This document shows, one piece after another, positions 36,643 to 45,193 of a DNA stretch of 64,000 bases. This DNA is from Streptomyces sp. R41 (lineage in GTDB: Bacteria; Actinomycetota; Actinomycetes; Streptomycetales; Streptomycetaceae), in contig NZ_CP163443.1 in assembly GCF_041053055.1 (NCBI RefSeq), positions 9,407,001 to 9,471,000 of the forward strand, read 5' to 3'. The position numbers were made by a program, and so were the translations under genes. A model generated the notes under the pieces. That model saw only the letters and a list, made by a program, of their open reading frames with translations, was not told the DNA's origin and did no database searches. Position 1 is the first letter of the stretch. Each line of letters begins with the position of its first letter.

Positions 36643-38193
36643 ATGCCCGCAGTCGACGTTCCGCTGCTTCCCGTCCCGAGCCAACTCGCTGTGCGGTCGG
36701 GGCAGTTCACTTTCGACGAGCGCACCAGCCTCACGGTGGCACCCGGCACCGAGGCGGCCGCCGCGCTGTTGCGCGAACTCCTCGCCCCCGCCACCGGGCT
36801 GCCGCTGCCCGCGACCGCCGACGGACAGCTCACCTTCGCCCTCGACCCGACGCTCACCGCCCTCGGCCGGGAGGGATACGGCCTCACCGTCACCCCCGAC
36901 GCCGTACTCCTGTACGCGGCCGACCCCACCGGCCTGCTGCGCGCGGTCCAGACCCTGCGCCAACTGCTGCCACCCGACGCCCTCGCCGGCAGCCCCGTAC
37001 GCGGTGTCGCCTGGACCCTGCCCTGCGTGCGGATCACCGACGTACCGCGATACGCGTGGCGCGGGGCGATGCTCGACGTGGCCCGGCACTACCAACCCGC
37101 CTCGTACATAAGGCGATTCATCGACCGGCTGGCGCTGCACAAGCTCAACACCCTGCATCTGCACCTCACCGACGACCAGGGCTGGCGCATGCCCGTCGCC
37201 GCCTACCCCAAGCTCACCGAGATCGGCGCCCGGCGCGCGCAGACCCGCGGGGACGGCATCCCGCACGGCGGCAGCTACACGCGGTCCGAGCTGAGCGGAC
37301 TGGTCGCCCACGCGGCCGCGCGGGGCGTCACCGTCGTACCCGAGATCGACATGCCCGGCCATGTCCGGGCCGCCCTCGCCGCCTACCCCGAGCTCGGCAA
37401 CGACCCCGACCGCCGGCTCGACGTGTGGACCGAGTGGGGTGTGTCCGAGCATGTGCTGGGCGTCCACGACCAGGCCCTGGACTTCTGCCGCACCGTCCTC
37501 GAGGAGGTCATGGACACCTTCCCCGCGCCGTACATCCACGTCGGCGGCGACGAGTGCCCCACCACCGAATGGGCGGCGCAGCCGGATGCGCGAAGGCGGG
37601 CGCTGGAGGAGGGGCTCGCCGGGCCCGAGCAGCTCCACGGCTGGTTCATGGGGCGCGTCGGGGAGTTCCTCGTACGCCGTGGACGCAAGCCCCTCGGCTG
37701 GTGCGAGGACGGGGTGACCCTGCCCCGCTCCTTCACCGTGCTGCCCTGGCGGGACGCGGCGGACGGCCTGGTCGCGGCCCGGCGCGGCCACGACGTGGTG
37801 ATGGCGCCCCACCGGGCCACCTACTTCGACTACGCCGAGTCGGCGAGCCGCGAGGAGCCGCCCGCCCAGCCGGGGCCGCCGATCGGTCTCGACGCCGTGC
37901 ATGCCTTCCGTCCCGCCCCCGCCGACTGGGAGCCCGAAGCCGCCGCCCAAGTCCTCGGCGCCCAGGCTCAGTTGTGGACGGAGTATCTGCCCACGCCCGC
38001 GCACATCGAGTACCGGGCGTTCCCGCGGCTGTGCGCTCTCGCCGAGAACGCCTGGTCGGCACCCCGACCCTGGCCGGACTTCACGCATCGGCTGCGGCAT
38101 CACCGGGTACGCCTGCACGTCCTCGGCGTACCGCTTCATCCCCCACGACGGGAGCCACGGCTCCCGGCCCTCCGAGAGGAGACACATCGATGA
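36643..38193 (+). CDS. GH20 beta-N-acetylhexosaminidase
   Basis: This is a 516-residue GH20 enzyme that removes terminal GlcNAc or GalNAc by substrate-assisted catalysis. The N-terminal GH20b-like domain (residues about 1-120) precedes the barrel, with HLHLTDDQGWR, PEIDMPGH and the catalytic pair Asp303-Glu304 in HVGGDECP. The substrate-binding Trp segment QAQLWTEYL is intact. No signal peptide is visible, so it should act inside the cell on imported chito-oligosaccharides. The start is ATG 36643. Its stop overlaps the next start as ATGA, coupling it to a secreted GH16 enzyme. Confidence 0.94.
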   Translation: MPAVDVPLLPVPSQLAVRSGQFTFDERTSLTVAPGTEAAAALLRELLAPATGLPLPATADGQLTFALDPTLTALGREGYGLTVTPDAVLLYAADPTGLLRAVQTLRQLLPPDALAGSPVRGVAWTLPCVRITDVPRYAWRGAMLDVARHYQPASYIRRFIDRLALHKLNTLHLHLTDDQGWRMPVAAYPKLTEIGARRAQTRGDGIPHGGSYTRSELSGLVAHAAARGVTVVPEIDMPGHVRAALAAYPELGNDPDRRLDVWTEWGVSEHVLGVHDQALDFCRTVLEEVMDTFPAPYIHVGGDECPTTEWAAQPDARRRALEEGLAGPEQLHGWFMGRVGEFLVRRGRKPLGWCEDGVTLPRSFTVLPWRDAADGLVAARRGHDVVMAPHRATYFDYAESASREEPPAQPGPPIGLDAVHAFRPAPADWEPEAAAQVLGAQAQLWTEYLPTPAHIEYRAFPRLCALAENAWSAPRPWPDFTHRLRHHRVRLHVLGVPLHPPRREPRLPALREETHR

Positions 38194-39605
38194 ACCGACA
38201 AGGCACCAGAATGCGTACGGCAATAGGCGTCGCGGCAGCCGCCGGGCTCGCCCTCGCCGGACTCACCGCCCTGCCCGCCACCGCGGCCGCCGACGGCCTC
38301 AGCGTGCAGTACCGCACCAGCGCGACCGGTGCGAGCGCCGACCAGAGCGAGCCCTGGCTGAAGGTCACCAACACCGGCAGCGGGTCACTGCAGTTGAGCG
38401 AGGTCAAGATCCGCTACTACTTCAAGGCGGACTCGGCGAGCACCACTTATCGCTTCGCGTGTTCCTGGGCGGTGAAGGGCTGCTCGAACATCACCGGCGC
38501 CTTCGGAACGCTCTCGCAGCCGACGGCGACGGCCGACCGGTACCTGGAGATCGGCTTCACCTCCGGCGCGGGCAGCCTGGCGGCCGGGACCGACACCGGC
38601 GACATGCAGCTGCGCTTCTACCGCTCCGACTGGCAGACCCTGAACCAGAGCGACGACTACTCCTTCGGCGCCGCGCAGACCTCGTACGCGAACTGGGACA
38701 AGGTGACGGCGACCCGCGCGAACACGCTCGTCTGGGGGTCCGCTCCCGCGGGCAACGACCCCGACCCGGACCCCGATCCGACCGACCCGCCCGCCGGCGG
38801 TGCCGCGCTCTTCGACGACTTCAACTACACCGGCCACACGGATCCGAAGATCTCCGAGCACGGCTGGAACGTCCGCTCCAACTCCGGTGGCCCCGGAGTG
38901 CCCGGCGCGACCTGGGCCCCGGAGAACGTCACCTTCGTGAGCTCCGGCGGCAACTCGGTGATGAACCTGGAGACATCGACCGCGGGGACCGGCGCCTCGA
39001 CGGAACAGACCGAAGTCCTCACCAAGGCCACGAAGTTCAAGAACGGGACGTACGCGGCACGCGTCAAGTTCGCCGACGCGCCCAAGACGGGGCCGGACGG
39101 CGACCACCTCGTCCAGACGTTCTTCACCATCAACGACCTCACGGCGCCGATGGCCGACGACTACTCCGAGTACGACTTCGAGTATCTGCCCAACGGCGGC
39201 TGGGGCGAGCCCTCGAACATCCTCTACACGACGTCCTGGGAGACCTACAACCCGGACCCGTGGCAGGCCGTCAACCAGCACACCGAGGGCCGCCAGAGCT
39301 ACAGCGGCTGGCACGACCTGGTCCTGACGATCGACGGCAGCAGCATCAAGTACTACATCGACGGACAGCTCTTCGGTACGCACGACGCCGCGTATCTGCC
39401 CGAGCGTCCCATGTCGATCAACTTCAACCAGTGGCTCATCGACCTGGCCGGGCAGACCAGTGCGACACCCCGCGCCTACGACGAGCAGGTCGACTACGTG
39501 CTGCACGTCAAGGACCAGGTCCTCAGCCCCGCCCAGGTGACCGCCAAGGTCGCCGCGTACCGCAGCGCCGGGACCGCCTTCGAGGACACCGTGCCGGGGA
39601 GCTGA
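38190..39605 (+). CDS. Secreted GH16 glycoside hydrolase with N-terminal CBM3-like domain
   Basis: This is a 471-residue secreted enzyme. After a signal peptide (LALAGLTALPATAAA) comes a cellulose-binding CBM3-like domain (WLKVTNTGSGSLQLSEVKIR, SDWQTLNQSDDYSFG), a (DP)n linker, and a GH16-type jelly roll. The catalytic signature is EYDFE at residues 327-331 (E327, D329, E331). The fold is typical of beta-glucanases and relatives, and the binding module suggests a cellulose-like or wall polysaccharide. ATG 38190 overlaps the GH20 stop. Coupling of a cytoplasmic hexosaminidase to a secreted glucanase is unusual. Confidence 0.87.
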   Translation: MNRQGTRMRTAIGVAAAAGLALAGLTALPATAAADGLSVQYRTSATGASADQSEPWLKVTNTGSGSLQLSEVKIRYYFKADSASTTYRFACSWAVKGCSNITGAFGTLSQPTATADRYLEIGFTSGAGSLAAGTDTGDMQLRFYRSDWQTLNQSDDYSFGAAQTSYANWDKVTATRANTLVWGSAPAGNDPDPDPDPTDPPAGGAALFDDFNYTGHTDPKISEHGWNVRSNSGGPGVPGATWAPENVTFVSSGGNSVMNLETSTAGTGASTEQTEVLTKATKFKNGTYAARVKFADAPKTGPDGDHLVQTFFTINDLTAPMADDYSEYDFEYLPNGGWGEPSNILYTTSWETYNPDPWQAVNQHTEGRQSYSGWHDLVLTIDGSSIKYYIDGQLFGTHDAAYLPERPMSINFNQWLIDLAGQTSATPRAYDEQVDYVLHVKDQVLSPAQVTAKVAAYRSAGTAFEDTVPGS

Positions 39606-39609
39606 GCCC

Positions 39610-39636
39610 TTGACGGGGCCGATTGGTCCATACCAA
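39610..39636 (+). promoter_or_regulatory. Promoter with DasR-like operator for the sugar-binding protein gene
   Basis: A -35-like TTGACG (39610-39615) is followed by TTGGTCCATACCAA (39623-39636), whose core TGGTCCATACCA (39624-39635) matches 10 of 12 DasR consensus positions. The operator overlaps the region where the -10 should lie, as expected for repression. Confidence 0.5.
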
Positions 39637-39721
39637 AATCCAGAACACCCGTGCGAGCGCTGAGCTCGTCCCCCACGTCGGGCCCCCTTCCCCCTGTCCG
39701 CAAGACAGAAAAGGACCCCTC

Positions 39722-40984
39722 GTGAGACACCGCCTCCTCGCCGTCGTGTGCGTTGCCGCCTCCCTGCTCACCGCCTGCGGTGCCCTGCCGGAAGGCGGCG
39801 CGGAGCGGCGGACCGTGACGGTGTGGCTGATGAAGGACAGCGCGTCCAAGGAGTTCCTGAAGCGGTTCACCGAGGACTTCGAGCGGACGCACGGCGATCT
39901 GCGGCTCGACATCCGCATCCAGGAGTGGACCGGGATCGGCGAGAAGGTCCAGGCGGCGCTCAAACGCGAGGAGAAGGGCGCACCCGACGTCATCGAGGTC
40001 GGCAACACCCAGGTCGCTCAGTACGTGGACGGCGGCGGACTGAGCGACCTGACCCTCGAGTCGATGCGCGACTGGGGCATGAACGACTGGCTGCCGGGCC
40101 TCGCCGAGCCCGGCCGCTTCAACACCCGCCAGTTCGGCATCCCCTGGTACGCGGCCAACCGCGTCGTCATCTACCGCAAGGACCTGTTCGCGCGGGCCGG
40201 TATCAAGCAGCCGCCGAAGACCCGTGACCAGTGGCTCGCGGACACCGGTCGGCTCAACTCCTCCGGTAACCAGGGGATTTATCTCGCGGGACAGGACTGG
40301 TACACCCTCGCCGGGCTCATCTGGGACGAGGGCGGCGACCTCGCCAAGAAGGGCTCCACCGGGGCCTGGGAGGGCACGCTGCAGACGCCGTCCGCGCTGC
40401 GGGGCATGGACTTCTACCGGCGTCTGCAGGCACTCGGCGAGGGGCCGATGAATGCCGACGAGGAACACCCGCCGCAGGCCGGGGTGTTCGCGAAGGGAAG
40501 AGTCGCCCAGCTCGTGGCCGTGCCCGGGCTCGCTCAGGCCATCGAGCGGGCCAATCCCGCCCTGAAGGGGAAGCTGGGCTTCTTCCCCGTCCCCGGCAGG
40601 ACGGCGGCCGAGCCCGGCGCGGTCTTCACCGGCGGCTCCGACCTCGTGGTGCCCAAGAACACCGACGACCGGCTGGGTGCCACGGCCGTCGTCGCGGCAC
40701 TCGCCGGCGCCAAGTGGCAGACCGAGCTGGCCCGGACGATGAGCTACGTGCCCAACAAGACCACCCTCGCCGGAGCGGTGGCGGGCGATGAGGGAGTCGC
40801 GGCCATGGCGGCGGGCGCCGCGCAGGGCCGGGCGACCCCTTCCTCGCCCCAGTGGGCCGCCGTCGAGGCCGACAACCCGATCAAGGCCTACATGACGAAG
40901 GTCCTCACCGGATCCGACCCGGCGACGGAGGCCTGGCGAGCCTCCGACCGCATCACGCGGGCGCTGGCGGAAGAGGGCGAGTGA
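39722..40984 (+). CDS. Sugar ABC transporter solute-binding lipoprotein
   Basis: This is a 420-residue lipoprotein of the carbohydrate-binding CUT1 family. The lipobox is SLLTAC, followed by VTVWLMKDSASKEFLKRF, the hinge region WTGIGEKVQAAL and DVIEVGNTQV, and FGIPWYAANRVVIYRKDLF. It resembles chitobiose- or oligosaccharide-binding proteins such as DasA. No permease genes follow: the next gene is convergent and unrelated, so this is an orphan receptor that must borrow membrane subunits encoded elsewhere. GTG 39722 is chosen from the signal peptide and AAGGAC upstream. A DasR-like operator lies about 90 bp upstream. Confidence 0.9.
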   Translation: MRHRLLAVVCVAASLLTACGALPEGGAERRTVTVWLMKDSASKEFLKRFTEDFERTHGDLRLDIRIQEWTGIGEKVQAALKREEKGAPDVIEVGNTQVAQYVDGGGLSDLTLESMRDWGMNDWLPGLAEPGRFNTRQFGIPWYAANRVVIYRKDLFARAGIKQPPKTRDQWLADTGRLNSSGNQGIYLAGQDWYTLAGLIWDEGGDLAKKGSTGAWEGTLQTPSALRGMDFYRRLQALGEGPMNADEEHPPQAGVFAKGRVAQLVAVPGLAQAIERANPALKGKLGFFPVPGRTAAEPGAVFTGGSDLVVPKNTDDRLGATAVVAALAGAKWQTELARTMSYVPNKTTLAGAVAGDEGVAAMAAGAAQGRATPSSPQWAAVEADNPIKAYMTKVLTGSDPATEAWRASDRITRALAEEGE

Positions 40985-40995
40985 AGGGGCGCTCG

Positions 40996-41023
40996 CGGTT
41001 GCCGGGTTGCCGGGTTGCCGGGT
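40996..41023. repeat. Short octamer repeat (GGTTGCCG)
   Basis: GGTTGCCG occurs three times in direct succession, just past the stop of the solute-binding protein gene and before the convergent XRE gene. Confidence 0.7.
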
Positions 41024-41057
41024 GCAGGCGTAAGCCTTCGCATGCGTTGTTTGCAGG

Positions 41058-41642
41058 TCAGGTTGTGGAAGCGGGGCCCGGGGGCAGGTGGACTGTCATG
41101 ATCAGGTGGCAGGTTTCGGTGCCCGAGCCGCGGTAGGTATGAGGGGTGTCACCGTCGAACGTGGCGGTCTGCCCGGCTTCGATGGTGTGATCGGTGCCGT
41201 CGACGACCAGGATCATGCGGCCGGAGGTGACGCTGACGGTTTCCACGACTCCGGCCTGGTGGGGGTGGCTGGGGTATTCCTCATCCGGCTCCAGTCGCCA
41301 GCGCCAGACCTCGACAGGGGCCGGGCCCGAGGTCGTCAGCATGAGCCGGGCCTCGCTGCCGCCTTCTCCGGTCCACAGCGGTGCCACTGAGTCGGCGGCT
41401 ACGACGCGGACGCGGCCTTCGGACGGTCCCTGCATCAGGGCGGACACCGAAATGCCGAGGGTGTCGGCCAGCCGGACCAGGGTGGCCAGGTTGGGGTTGC
41501 CCTGGGCTTTCTCCAGCCCCACCAGGGCGCCCTTGCTCACCTGGGCGCGTCGACTGAGCTCGTCCAGGGACAGGCCCGCGCGAGTGCGGGCCGCCTTGAC
41601 GTTGTGCGCGACCGTTCGCAGGGCTGCGGCCGTCTCGGCCAT
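41058..41642 (-). CDS. XRE-family regulator with C-terminal cupin domain
   Basis: This is a 194-residue regulator with a Cro/C1-type helix-turn-helix (LSLDELSRRAQVSKGALVGL) and a C-terminal cupin barrel (YPSHPHQAGVVETVSV, GQTATFDGDTPHTYRG) that senses a small molecule. ATG 41642 is chosen because GGAG precedes it at seven bases; the frame is open 20 codons further. It is divergent from a DMT exporter gene, and the gap holds a perfect 14-bp palindrome, so it probably controls the exporter operon. Relatives often regulate amino-acid or amine efflux. Confidence 0.9.
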   Translation of the reverse strand: MAETAAALRTVAHNVKAARTRAGLSLDELSRRAQVSKGALVGLEKAQGNPNLATLVRLADTLGISVSALMQGPSEGRVRVVAADSVAPLWTGEGGSEARLMLTTSGPAPVEVWRWRLEPDEEYPSHPHQAGVVETVSVTSGRMILVVDGTDHTIEAGQTATFDGDTPHTYRGSGTETCHLIMTVHLPPGPASTT

Positions 41643-41695
41643 CTGATCTCCATCCTTACCGCTGGACCACTGGAATGCACCGTGCGGTCGTTTGG

Positions 41696-41727
41696 TTGAC
41701 ATCGACCGGTCGATCCGTTGTACGGTT
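41696..41727 (+). promoter_or_regulatory. Promoter and 14-bp palindromic operator for the DMT exporter operon
   Basis: TTGACA (41696-41701) is followed by the perfect palindrome ATCGACCGGTCGAT (41701-41714) and TACGGT (41722-41727). The palindrome lies between -35 and -10, a classic position for repression by the divergent XRE-cupin protein. Confidence 0.5.
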
Positions 41728-41759
41728 TAGTCGTTCCATTGAATAGTAAGGGATGTACC

Positions 41760-42596
41760 GTGATCGCTCTGCTGCTGGCCCTTGGCAGCTCACTCGCCTA
41801 CGGGTGCGCCGACTTCCTCGGAGGGCTCGGCGCCCGGAAAGCCCATGTGCTGCGTACCGTGATGGTCGCGGCCCCGGCCAGTCTCGCGGTCGAGCTGCTG
41901 CTGTGGCCGGTGCTCGGCGCCTCGTTCAGCTCCGCGGCTTTCGGCTGGGGCGCCGCATCAGGTGTCGCCTCGGCCGCCGCGTTCGCCCTGCTCTACCGCA
42001 CCCTGGCGATCGGCCCGATGAACGTACTGTCGCCCGTGACCGCGCTGGTGTCCGCCGCGCTGCCCGTCGGGGTGGGTCTGCTGCAGGGCGAGCACCTGGC
42101 CGCCGCCGGGCTGGTGGGACTGCCGCTCGCGCTGCTGGCGGTGGTGCTGGTCAGCGCCGGACACGGCGCGGGCTCGGCGCACCCCTCACGCACGGCGCTG
42201 CTGCTGGCCTTCGGCGCGGGCGCCGCCATCGCCCTCCAGCTCATATTCCTGCACCAGACGCCGTCCGACAGCGGGGTGGCCCCGCTGATCGTGGGCCGGG
42301 CGGTCTCCTCGGCCGTCACCCTGATCGCCGCGGGACTGATGCGCCGCAAACTGGGCTCCGAGCGGCCCGCATACGCGATGTCGGCAGCGGCGGGTGTGCT
42401 GGACTCCGTGGCGAACCTGTTGTTCCTGCTCGCCGCTCGCAGCGGAGACCTCACCGTCGTCGCCGTGATCACCGCTCTCTACCCGGCCGGCACGGTCCTT
42501 CTCGCCCGCGGTGTGCTCGCCGAACGCATCCACCGTGGCCAGCTCGTCGGCCTGGGCACCGCCGCCGTCGCCGTCAGCCTTCTCGCCCTGACCTGA
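41760..42596 (+). CDS. EamA/DMT-family exporter
   Basis: This is a 278-residue membrane protein with about ten hydrophobic helices in two EamA repeats, starting IALLLALGSSLAYGCADFLGG and ending LVGLGTAAVAVSLLAL. The family exports amino acids and other small metabolites. GTG 41760 is chosen because AAGGGA lies upstream and the first helix starts at once. It heads a three-gene run with a PaiB-like protein (46 bp later) and a B3/B4 protein. Confidence 0.88.
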   Translation: MIALLLALGSSLAYGCADFLGGLGARKAHVLRTVMVAAPASLAVELLLWPVLGASFSSAAFGWGAASGVASAAAFALLYRTLAIGPMNVLSPVTALVSAALPVGVGLLQGEHLAAAGLVGLPLALLAVVLVSAGHGAGSAHPSRTALLLAFGAGAAIALQLIFLHQTPSDSGVAPLIVGRAVSSAVTLIAAGLMRRKLGSERPAYAMSAAAGVLDSVANLLFLLAARSGDLTVVAVITALYPAGTVLLARGVLAERIHRGQLVGLGTAAVAVSLLALT

Positions 42597-42642
42597 GCAG
42601 CCCGCAGCCCACCCCCACAGCCGACCACGCAAGGAGACCCGC

Positions 42643-43290
42643 ATGTTCGTCCAGCCCTGGGACGCCGGCCTCGACGAAGCCGAATGGCAGACATGGATAG
42701 CCGACGGCCACGACTTCGGACAGCTGAGTGTCAATGGCCTGCCCGGCCACCCGCCCACCGTGGTCCCCACCCACTTCACCTGCGACGACCGCCACCTCCT
42801 CATCCACCTCGCCCGACCCAACCCGGTCTGGAAGGCGATCGAGCACGACCCGAACGTCGTCCTCACCGTCATCGGCGACTATGCCTTCATCCCCGGTCCC
42901 TGGCGCGCCAAGGCCGACACCCCGCCCACCGACGGCGTGCCCACCAGCTACTACGCGGCGGTGCAGTTCGCCTGCCGCGCGAGCATCGTCGACGAGCCCG
43001 AGGCCAAGGTGGAGCTGCTGCGTCGTCAGCTCGCCCACTTCCAGCCGGACGGCGACCACGCCCCCGTCGCCGTCGACCAGCCTCCCTACGGCCGGATGCT
43101 GCCCGGCATCCGTGGCCTGCGCCTTGAAGTCACCGACGTGGTGGCCAAGTTCAAGTACGACGACCACAAGCCCGTGGAGCACCGCACCGCTGTCGCCGGC
43201 CGCCTCACCGAGCGCGGCCAGGGCCTGGACGTGCCCACCGCGCGCCAGCAGCTCCGCCGCCTGGACCGCATCGGCCCCTGGAAGCCCTGA
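42643..43290 (+). CDS. PaiB-like FMN-binding protein
   Basis: This is a 215-residue member of the FMN-binding, PaiB-type split-barrel family (FVQPWDAGLDEAEW, HLARPNPVWKAIEHDPNVVL, YAAVQFACRASIVDEPEAKV, KFKYDDHKPVEHR). In Bacillus, PaiB was described as a negative regulator; biochemically the family resembles pyridoxamine-phosphate oxidases. ATG 42643 follows AAGGAGA. Its role with an exporter and a B3/B4 protein is probably metabolite detoxification, which is inference. Confidence 0.88.
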   Translation: MFVQPWDAGLDEAEWQTWIADGHDFGQLSVNGLPGHPPTVVPTHFTCDDRHLLIHLARPNPVWKAIEHDPNVVLTVIGDYAFIPGPWRAKADTPPTDGVPTSYYAAVQFACRASIVDEPEAKVELLRRQLAHFQPDGDHAPVAVDQPPYGRMLPGIRGLRLEVTDVVAKFKYDDHKPVEHRTAVAGRLTERGQGLDVPTARQQLRRLDRIGPWKP

Positions 43291-43334
43291 CCCCGCACCC
43301 CGCCCGCACGTACCCAGGAAACGGAATCCCTAGC

Positions 43335-44042
43335 ATGCCCGCCTTCCGCCTCGCCTCCGCCGTCGCAGACGCCTTCCCCGACACCCTCATCGCCCTGGTC
43401 ACCGCCACCGGCCTGCGCGGCAGTGAACCCTGGCCCGACACGGCCGCCGCCCTGGACGATCTGGAGCAGCGGCTTGCCGACGGCACCTGGCAGCCGGCCG
43501 ACGAGTCCGACCCCCGTATCGAGGCGTGGCACACCGCCTACCGCTCCTTCGGCACCAACCCGCGCCGCGTCCGCCCCAGCGTCGACGCGCTCGGTCGCCG
43601 CGTCGCGAAGAAGGGGACTCTGCCGCGTATCAACCCTGCCGTCGACTCCTACAACGCCGTCTCCGTCCATCACGGCCTGCCCGCCGGCGCCTTCGACCTG
43701 GACCACGTCACAGGCGATGTCGAGATCCGCTACGCGGACGGCACCGAATCCTTCACCCCGCTCGGCGAACCCGGCACCATCGAGAATCCCAAGCCCGGCG
43801 AGATCATCTACGCGGACACCACCGGCGTCCTGACCCGCCACTGGAACCACCGCGACGCCCACCGCACTCGCGTCACCGAGGACTCCACACACGTCGCCTT
43901 CGTCCTCGAAACCCTGCACGCCGACCGCGACGGGGACCTCCTCAAGGTCGCAGCGCAGGAGCTGCAGGGCCTGCTCGTCCCGCACGCCGGACAGACCGCC
44001 GTGTACTACCTGACCCCGGCACACCCCCAGGCCACTGCCTGA
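43335..44042 (+). CDS. B3/B4 domain protein (PheRS beta-like editing fold)
   Basis: This is a 235-residue protein with a B3/B4 domain, the fold that edits mischarged tRNA in phenylalanyl-tRNA synthetase; stand-alone versions may bind amino acids or tRNA. Typical segments are WHTAYRSFGTNPRRVRPS, LPRINPAVDSYNAVS and PGEIIYADTTGVLTRHWNHR. It has a complete start (ATG 43335) 44 bp after the PaiB-like gene and is the last gene of the operon. Stand-alone editing plus an amino-acid-type exporter hints at defence against a toxic amino acid. Confidence 0.87.
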   Translation: MPAFRLASAVADAFPDTLIALVTATGLRGSEPWPDTAAALDDLEQRLADGTWQPADESDPRIEAWHTAYRSFGTNPRRVRPSVDALGRRVAKKGTLPRINPAVDSYNAVSVHHGLPAGAFDLDHVTGDVEIRYADGTESFTPLGEPGTIENPKPGEIIYADTTGVLTRHWNHRDAHRTRVTEDSTHVAFVLETLHADRDGDLLKVAAQELQGLLVPHAGQTAVYYLTPAHPQATA

Positions 44043-44279
44043 GACCTCCACCCGTCCCCATCTCTCGCCCCGGTCTCCCGCCGATGCCGCGAGTTGTATC
44101 TGGAATCCAGCTCGCCTCCGGTGCCCCATTCCACGCTGAAACGGCGGCCGTGCCGGGAGTGTTCGGGACCGACCGACGCCGGCAGTCGGGTCAAGCTCGC
44201 GCGGCTCCTGACGAGGCGGATGCCGGCCTCGCGAAATAGGCCTGCATCGATGTGCCTCGACGTCTGACCACTGCGCGGT
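44043..44279. other. Gap with no recognised gene
   Basis: Short open stretches occur on both strands, but none has a start, ribosome binding site or recognisable similarity. Confidence 0.4.
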
Positions 44280-44321
44280 CGTGTGTGTTCCGGGCGGTCG
44301 GAACCACCCGGAACCCACACG
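44280..44321. terminator. Long hairpin between convergent operons
   Basis: A 42-bp element forms stems CGTGTG/CACACG, GTTCCGGG/CCCGGAAC and GGT/ACC with two single mismatches and a CGGA loop. It lies 21 bp past the ECF41 gene stop and faces the B3/B4 gene. Confidence 0.7.
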
Positions 44322-44341
44322 ATGCCGGAGCAGCAGCGGGC

Positions 44342-45193
44342 CTACCTGGCGAGTTCGGCCGGTTCATCCAGCCGCGTCAGCTTCCGCGGGTTTGCCATCG
44401 CGTGGATCCGGGTGACTTTCCCGTTTTCCACCACGAGGCTCACCGCGGCCAGTCGGCCGTCGATCTCGATCCGGCCCGCGGGCGCGCCATTGAGCCACAC
44501 GGCCGACACCGCCCGCCCCGGGCGAGCGAGCATCTTCGCCACGAGTTCGGCCCCGTGGATCGGAGCCGGAGCAGCGGCCGCAAGCCCGCCGCCGTCGGCG
44601 ATCAGGACCACGTCCGGTGCCATGACGTCCAGCAGTTCCTGCAACTGGCCGGTGCGCAGCGCGGCCAGGAACCGCTCCACCACGGCCTGCTGCTCCGACC
44701 GGCTCACCGGCACCCGCGGCCGCCGGGCCGCCACATGCTCGCGTGCCCGCCGCGCGATCTGCCGCACCGCGGCCGCGGACTTGCCCGTCGCCTCGGCGAT
44801 CTCGCCGTAGGGCAGCTCGAAGACCTCGCGGAGCACGAACACCGCCCGCTCCGTCGGCCCGAGCGTTTCGAGCACGGTCAGCATCGCGATCGAGACGCTC
44901 TCCGCGAGCTCGACGTCCTCGGCGACGTCGGGGCTGGTCAGCAGTGGCTCCGGCAGCCACTCGCCGACGTACTCCTCGCGGCTGCGCGACATCGTCCGCA
45001 GACGGTTGAGGGCCTGCCGTGTGACGGTTCGGACGAGGTACGCCCGCGGGTCACGCACCTGCGATTGGTCGACATCGGCCCACCGCAGCCAGGATTCCTG
45101 CAGCACGTCCTCCGCGTCGGCCGCCGAGCCGAGCATCTCGTAGGCGACCGTGAACAGCAGGCTGCGATGGGCGACGAACGGGTCCTCGATCAT
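44342..45193 (-). CDS. ECF41-family RNA polymerase sigma factor (SigJ-like)
   Basis: This is a 283-residue sigma factor with ECF regions 2 and 4 (LGSAADAEDVLQESWLRWA, VFELPYGEIAEATGKSAAAV) fused to a SnoaL-like C-terminal domain that replaces an anti-sigma factor in this family. The ECF41 hallmarks are present: WLPEPL after region 2, DGGG (DVVLIADGGGLAAA) and NPRKL near the end (NPDKL in most). The start ATG 45193 overlaps the stop of the carboxymuconolactone decarboxylase gene as ATGA, the usual genetic partner of ECF41. Confidence 0.95.
   Translation of the reverse strand: MIEDPFVAHRSLLFTVAYEMLGSAADAEDVLQESWLRWADVDQSQVRDPRAYLVRTVTRQALNRLRTMSRSREEYVGEWLPEPLLTSPDVAEDVELAESVSIAMLTVLETLGPTERAVFVLREVFELPYGEIAEATGKSAAAVRQIARRAREHVAARRPRVPVSRSEQQAVVERFLAALRTGQLQELLDVMAPDVVLIADGGGLAAAAPAPIHGAELVAKMLARPGRAVSAVWLNGAPAGRIEIDGRLAAVSLVVENGKVTRIHAMANPRKLTRLDEPAELAR

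Noticed and set aside
44043..44341. Transposase remnant after the B3/B4 gene
   Set aside because: No stretch could be matched to a transposase with any confidence.
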